Source of the DNA: CAVSVP01 sp963731125
GTDB taxonomy: Bacteria > Pseudomonadota > Gammaproteobacteria > Competibacterales > Competibacteraceae
Length of the DNA: 64,000 nt
Assembly (NCBI GenBank): GCA_963731125.1
Contig: CAVSVP010000017.1
Coordinates: forward strand, 1 to 64,000
Direction of reading: 5' to 3'
The notes beneath the pieces are model-generated. The model was not told the origin of the DNA and did no database searches. It was given only the letters and a program-made list of their open reading frames with translations. The translations under genes and the position numbers were made by a program. Of the stretch, positions 62,832-64,000 are shown one piece after another (the stretch's first letter is position 1; every line of letters begins with the position of its first letter).

Positions 62832-64000
62832 ATGTTGATTGATTTTCGAGAATTAGACCACGATATCACTCTGGATGCGGATATCTGCATTATCGGTGCC
62901 GGTGCTGCTGGCATTACGCTTGCTTGGGCTTTACGGGATTCTCCCCTTAACGTCATTTTGCTGGAAAGCGGGGGTTTGGCATACGATGCCGCCATTCAGT
63001 CGCTTTATAAGGGAGAATCCGTAGGCAGGTCCTATTTTCCTCTGGATGCCACGCGCCTGCGTTACTTCGGGGGATCCACCAATCACTGGGGAGGCTGGTG
63101 TGCGCCGCTGCAAGAGATCGATTTCGAACCGCGCTCCTGGGTTCCCTACAGCGGCTGGCCCATTCGCAAGCAGCAGCTCGATCCCTACTATGCAACCGCC
63201 CAGCAGCTCTGCCAACTGGGTCCCTACCATTACCAGGTTGAGGACTGGAACGACGAGTATCGGGCGTTTCCTCCCTTTCATCCTGACAAGGTGCAAATTG
63301 GCTTTTGGCAATTCAGCCCGCCCACCCGCTTTGGCAAGCAGTACCGGGATGTTCTGGAACAGGCCAAAAACGTTCGGGTATTTCTCTACGCCAACGTTGC
63401 CGAGCTAGTTACCAACGAGGGTGCCTCGCAAGTCAAGGCAGCCCATATCCGCACGTTGCAGGGTAAAACGGGCACCGTGCGGGCCCGGGTTTTCATTCTC
63501 GCCTGTGGCGGTATTGAAAACGCCCGCCTGCTGCTCCTTTCCCAGCGTACGGAAAGCCGCGGATTGGGGAATCGCCATGATCTGGTGGGGCGTTTTTTTA
63601 TGGATCATCCCCATGATGTACCTGCCGTCATTCTGGCTACGGAGCCGCGAACTCTGGTCCAATCATTTACCGTATTCACACGCTTTGACGGCAGTGCCCG
63701 GTTGGTCGCGGGGCTGGGTCCGTCGCCGGCGGCTCAGGCCAGCCAAAAAATTCTCAACTGTTCCGGCACCGTCATTTTTGATACCGGTCCTCCCGAAACC
63801 GGCTACGATGCTTTTACTCGGGTTAAACAGTCCCTACAACAGGGAGAATGGCCCGATGATCTTGCCTGGCGCCTGTGGCGCATGGTCAGCGACCTGGACG
63901 ATGTCTTCGGTGGTGCCTGGCGGCCCAAAGGCGAACCCTATGTGGGCAACGTCACCTTGGTTAAGCTGCTCGGCCGCTCCGAGCAGGAACCGAACCCCAA
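62832..64000 (+). CDS. GMC-family FAD oxidoreductase, 3' end outside window
   Basis: ATG 62832 gives at least 389 residues without a stop. The N-terminus has the FAD Rossmann motif DADICIIGAGAAGITLAWAL, then LLESGG, YFGGSTNHWGGWCAPL (GMC flavin/substrate region), and VFILACGGIENARLLLLSQ, with LVGRFFMDHPHD after it. It lacks its own signal peptide; a Tat hitchhiker export with the preceding small protein is plausible. Oxidises an alcohol or sugar and passes electrons on. The catalytic His region at the C-terminus is off the window. Confidence 0.9.
   Translation, partial: MLIDFRELDHDITLDADICIIGAGAAGITLAWALRDSPLNVILLESGGLAYDAAIQSLYKGESVGRSYFPLDATRLRYFGGSTNHWGGWCAPLQEIDFEPRSWVPYSGWPIRKQQLDPYYATAQQLCQLGPYHYQVEDWNDEYRAFPPFHPDKVQIGFWQFSPPTRFGKQYRDVLEQAKNVRVFLYANVAELVTNEGASQVKAAHIRTLQGKTGTVRARVFILACGGIENARLLLLSQRTESRGLGNRHDLVGRFFMDHPHDVPAVILATEPRTLVQSFTVFTRFDGSARLVAGLGPSPAAQASQKILNCSGTVIFDTGPPETGYDAFTRVKQSLQQGEWPDDLAWRLWRMVSDLDDVFGGAWRPKGEPYVGNVTLVKLLGRSEQEPNP

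Overview
The window reads as the chromosome of a mid-GC gammaproteobacterium. Osmoregulated periplasmic glucan genes (opgG-opgH), remnants of an rnf electron-transport operon, an NtrC-type two-component pair, a sigma-54 activator and lipoprotein and Tat signals support this. The genus cannot be fixed from the sequence alone. The outstanding property is insertion-sequence load. I count about 14 insertion sequences or large IS fragments, 2 MITE-like elements and several transposase scraps. Many are nested, and many have target-site duplications (TSDs) that can be read base for base.

Layout: 1-4743 (minus strand) is a DUF3604 / peptidyl-prolyl isomerase / HupE-UreJ-type operon whose middle gene is broken by an IS4-family remnant. 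4947-14090 is a nested IS island: two inverted copies of one 1.8-kb IS, an IS1380-like element, an IS1634-like fragment, and a diverged relative hosting an IS630 element. 14261-18066 has an acyl-CoA synthetase, another IS and a 1-Cys peroxiredoxin. 18180-20016 has a decayed REP-type transposase and a full-length IS4-family copy with an amber codon. 20231-22822 has a small membrane protein, a glutathione peroxidase and a lipoprotein hydrolase. 22902-30523 is one small secreted-protein gene torn into four pieces by IS630, IS4-family and IS66-like insertions, with a fourth element overlapping its stop codon.

31048-34440 encodes a secreted subtilase with five identical-length propeller-type repeats and a PPC domain. 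35160-40859 is a double-length UvrA (two UvrA units, four ABC ATPase modules). 41300-44251 has a fatty-acid hydroxylase and a truncated SRPBCC gene joined by an IS1-like element to truncated rnfG and rnfD. 44696-51624 has a protein with a PEP-CTERM-like tail, a sensor kinase gene split by three mobile elements, and its intact sigma-54 response regulator. 51744-58026 holds a Cys-rich secreted protein, an OsmC-like protein, an OFA-type transporter, an AbrB/PIN toxin-antitoxin pair and an SDR oxidoreductase. 58101-61708 is opgH and opgG. 62429-64000 is a small Tat-like protein and a GMC oxidoreductase that runs off the end.

In at least three genes (PPIase, the 267-residue secreted protein, the sensor kinase), deleting each element plus one TSD copy restores an uninterrupted reading frame. 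The insertions are therefore recent relative to point-mutational decay. No rRNA, tRNA, CRISPR array or replication origin was seen.
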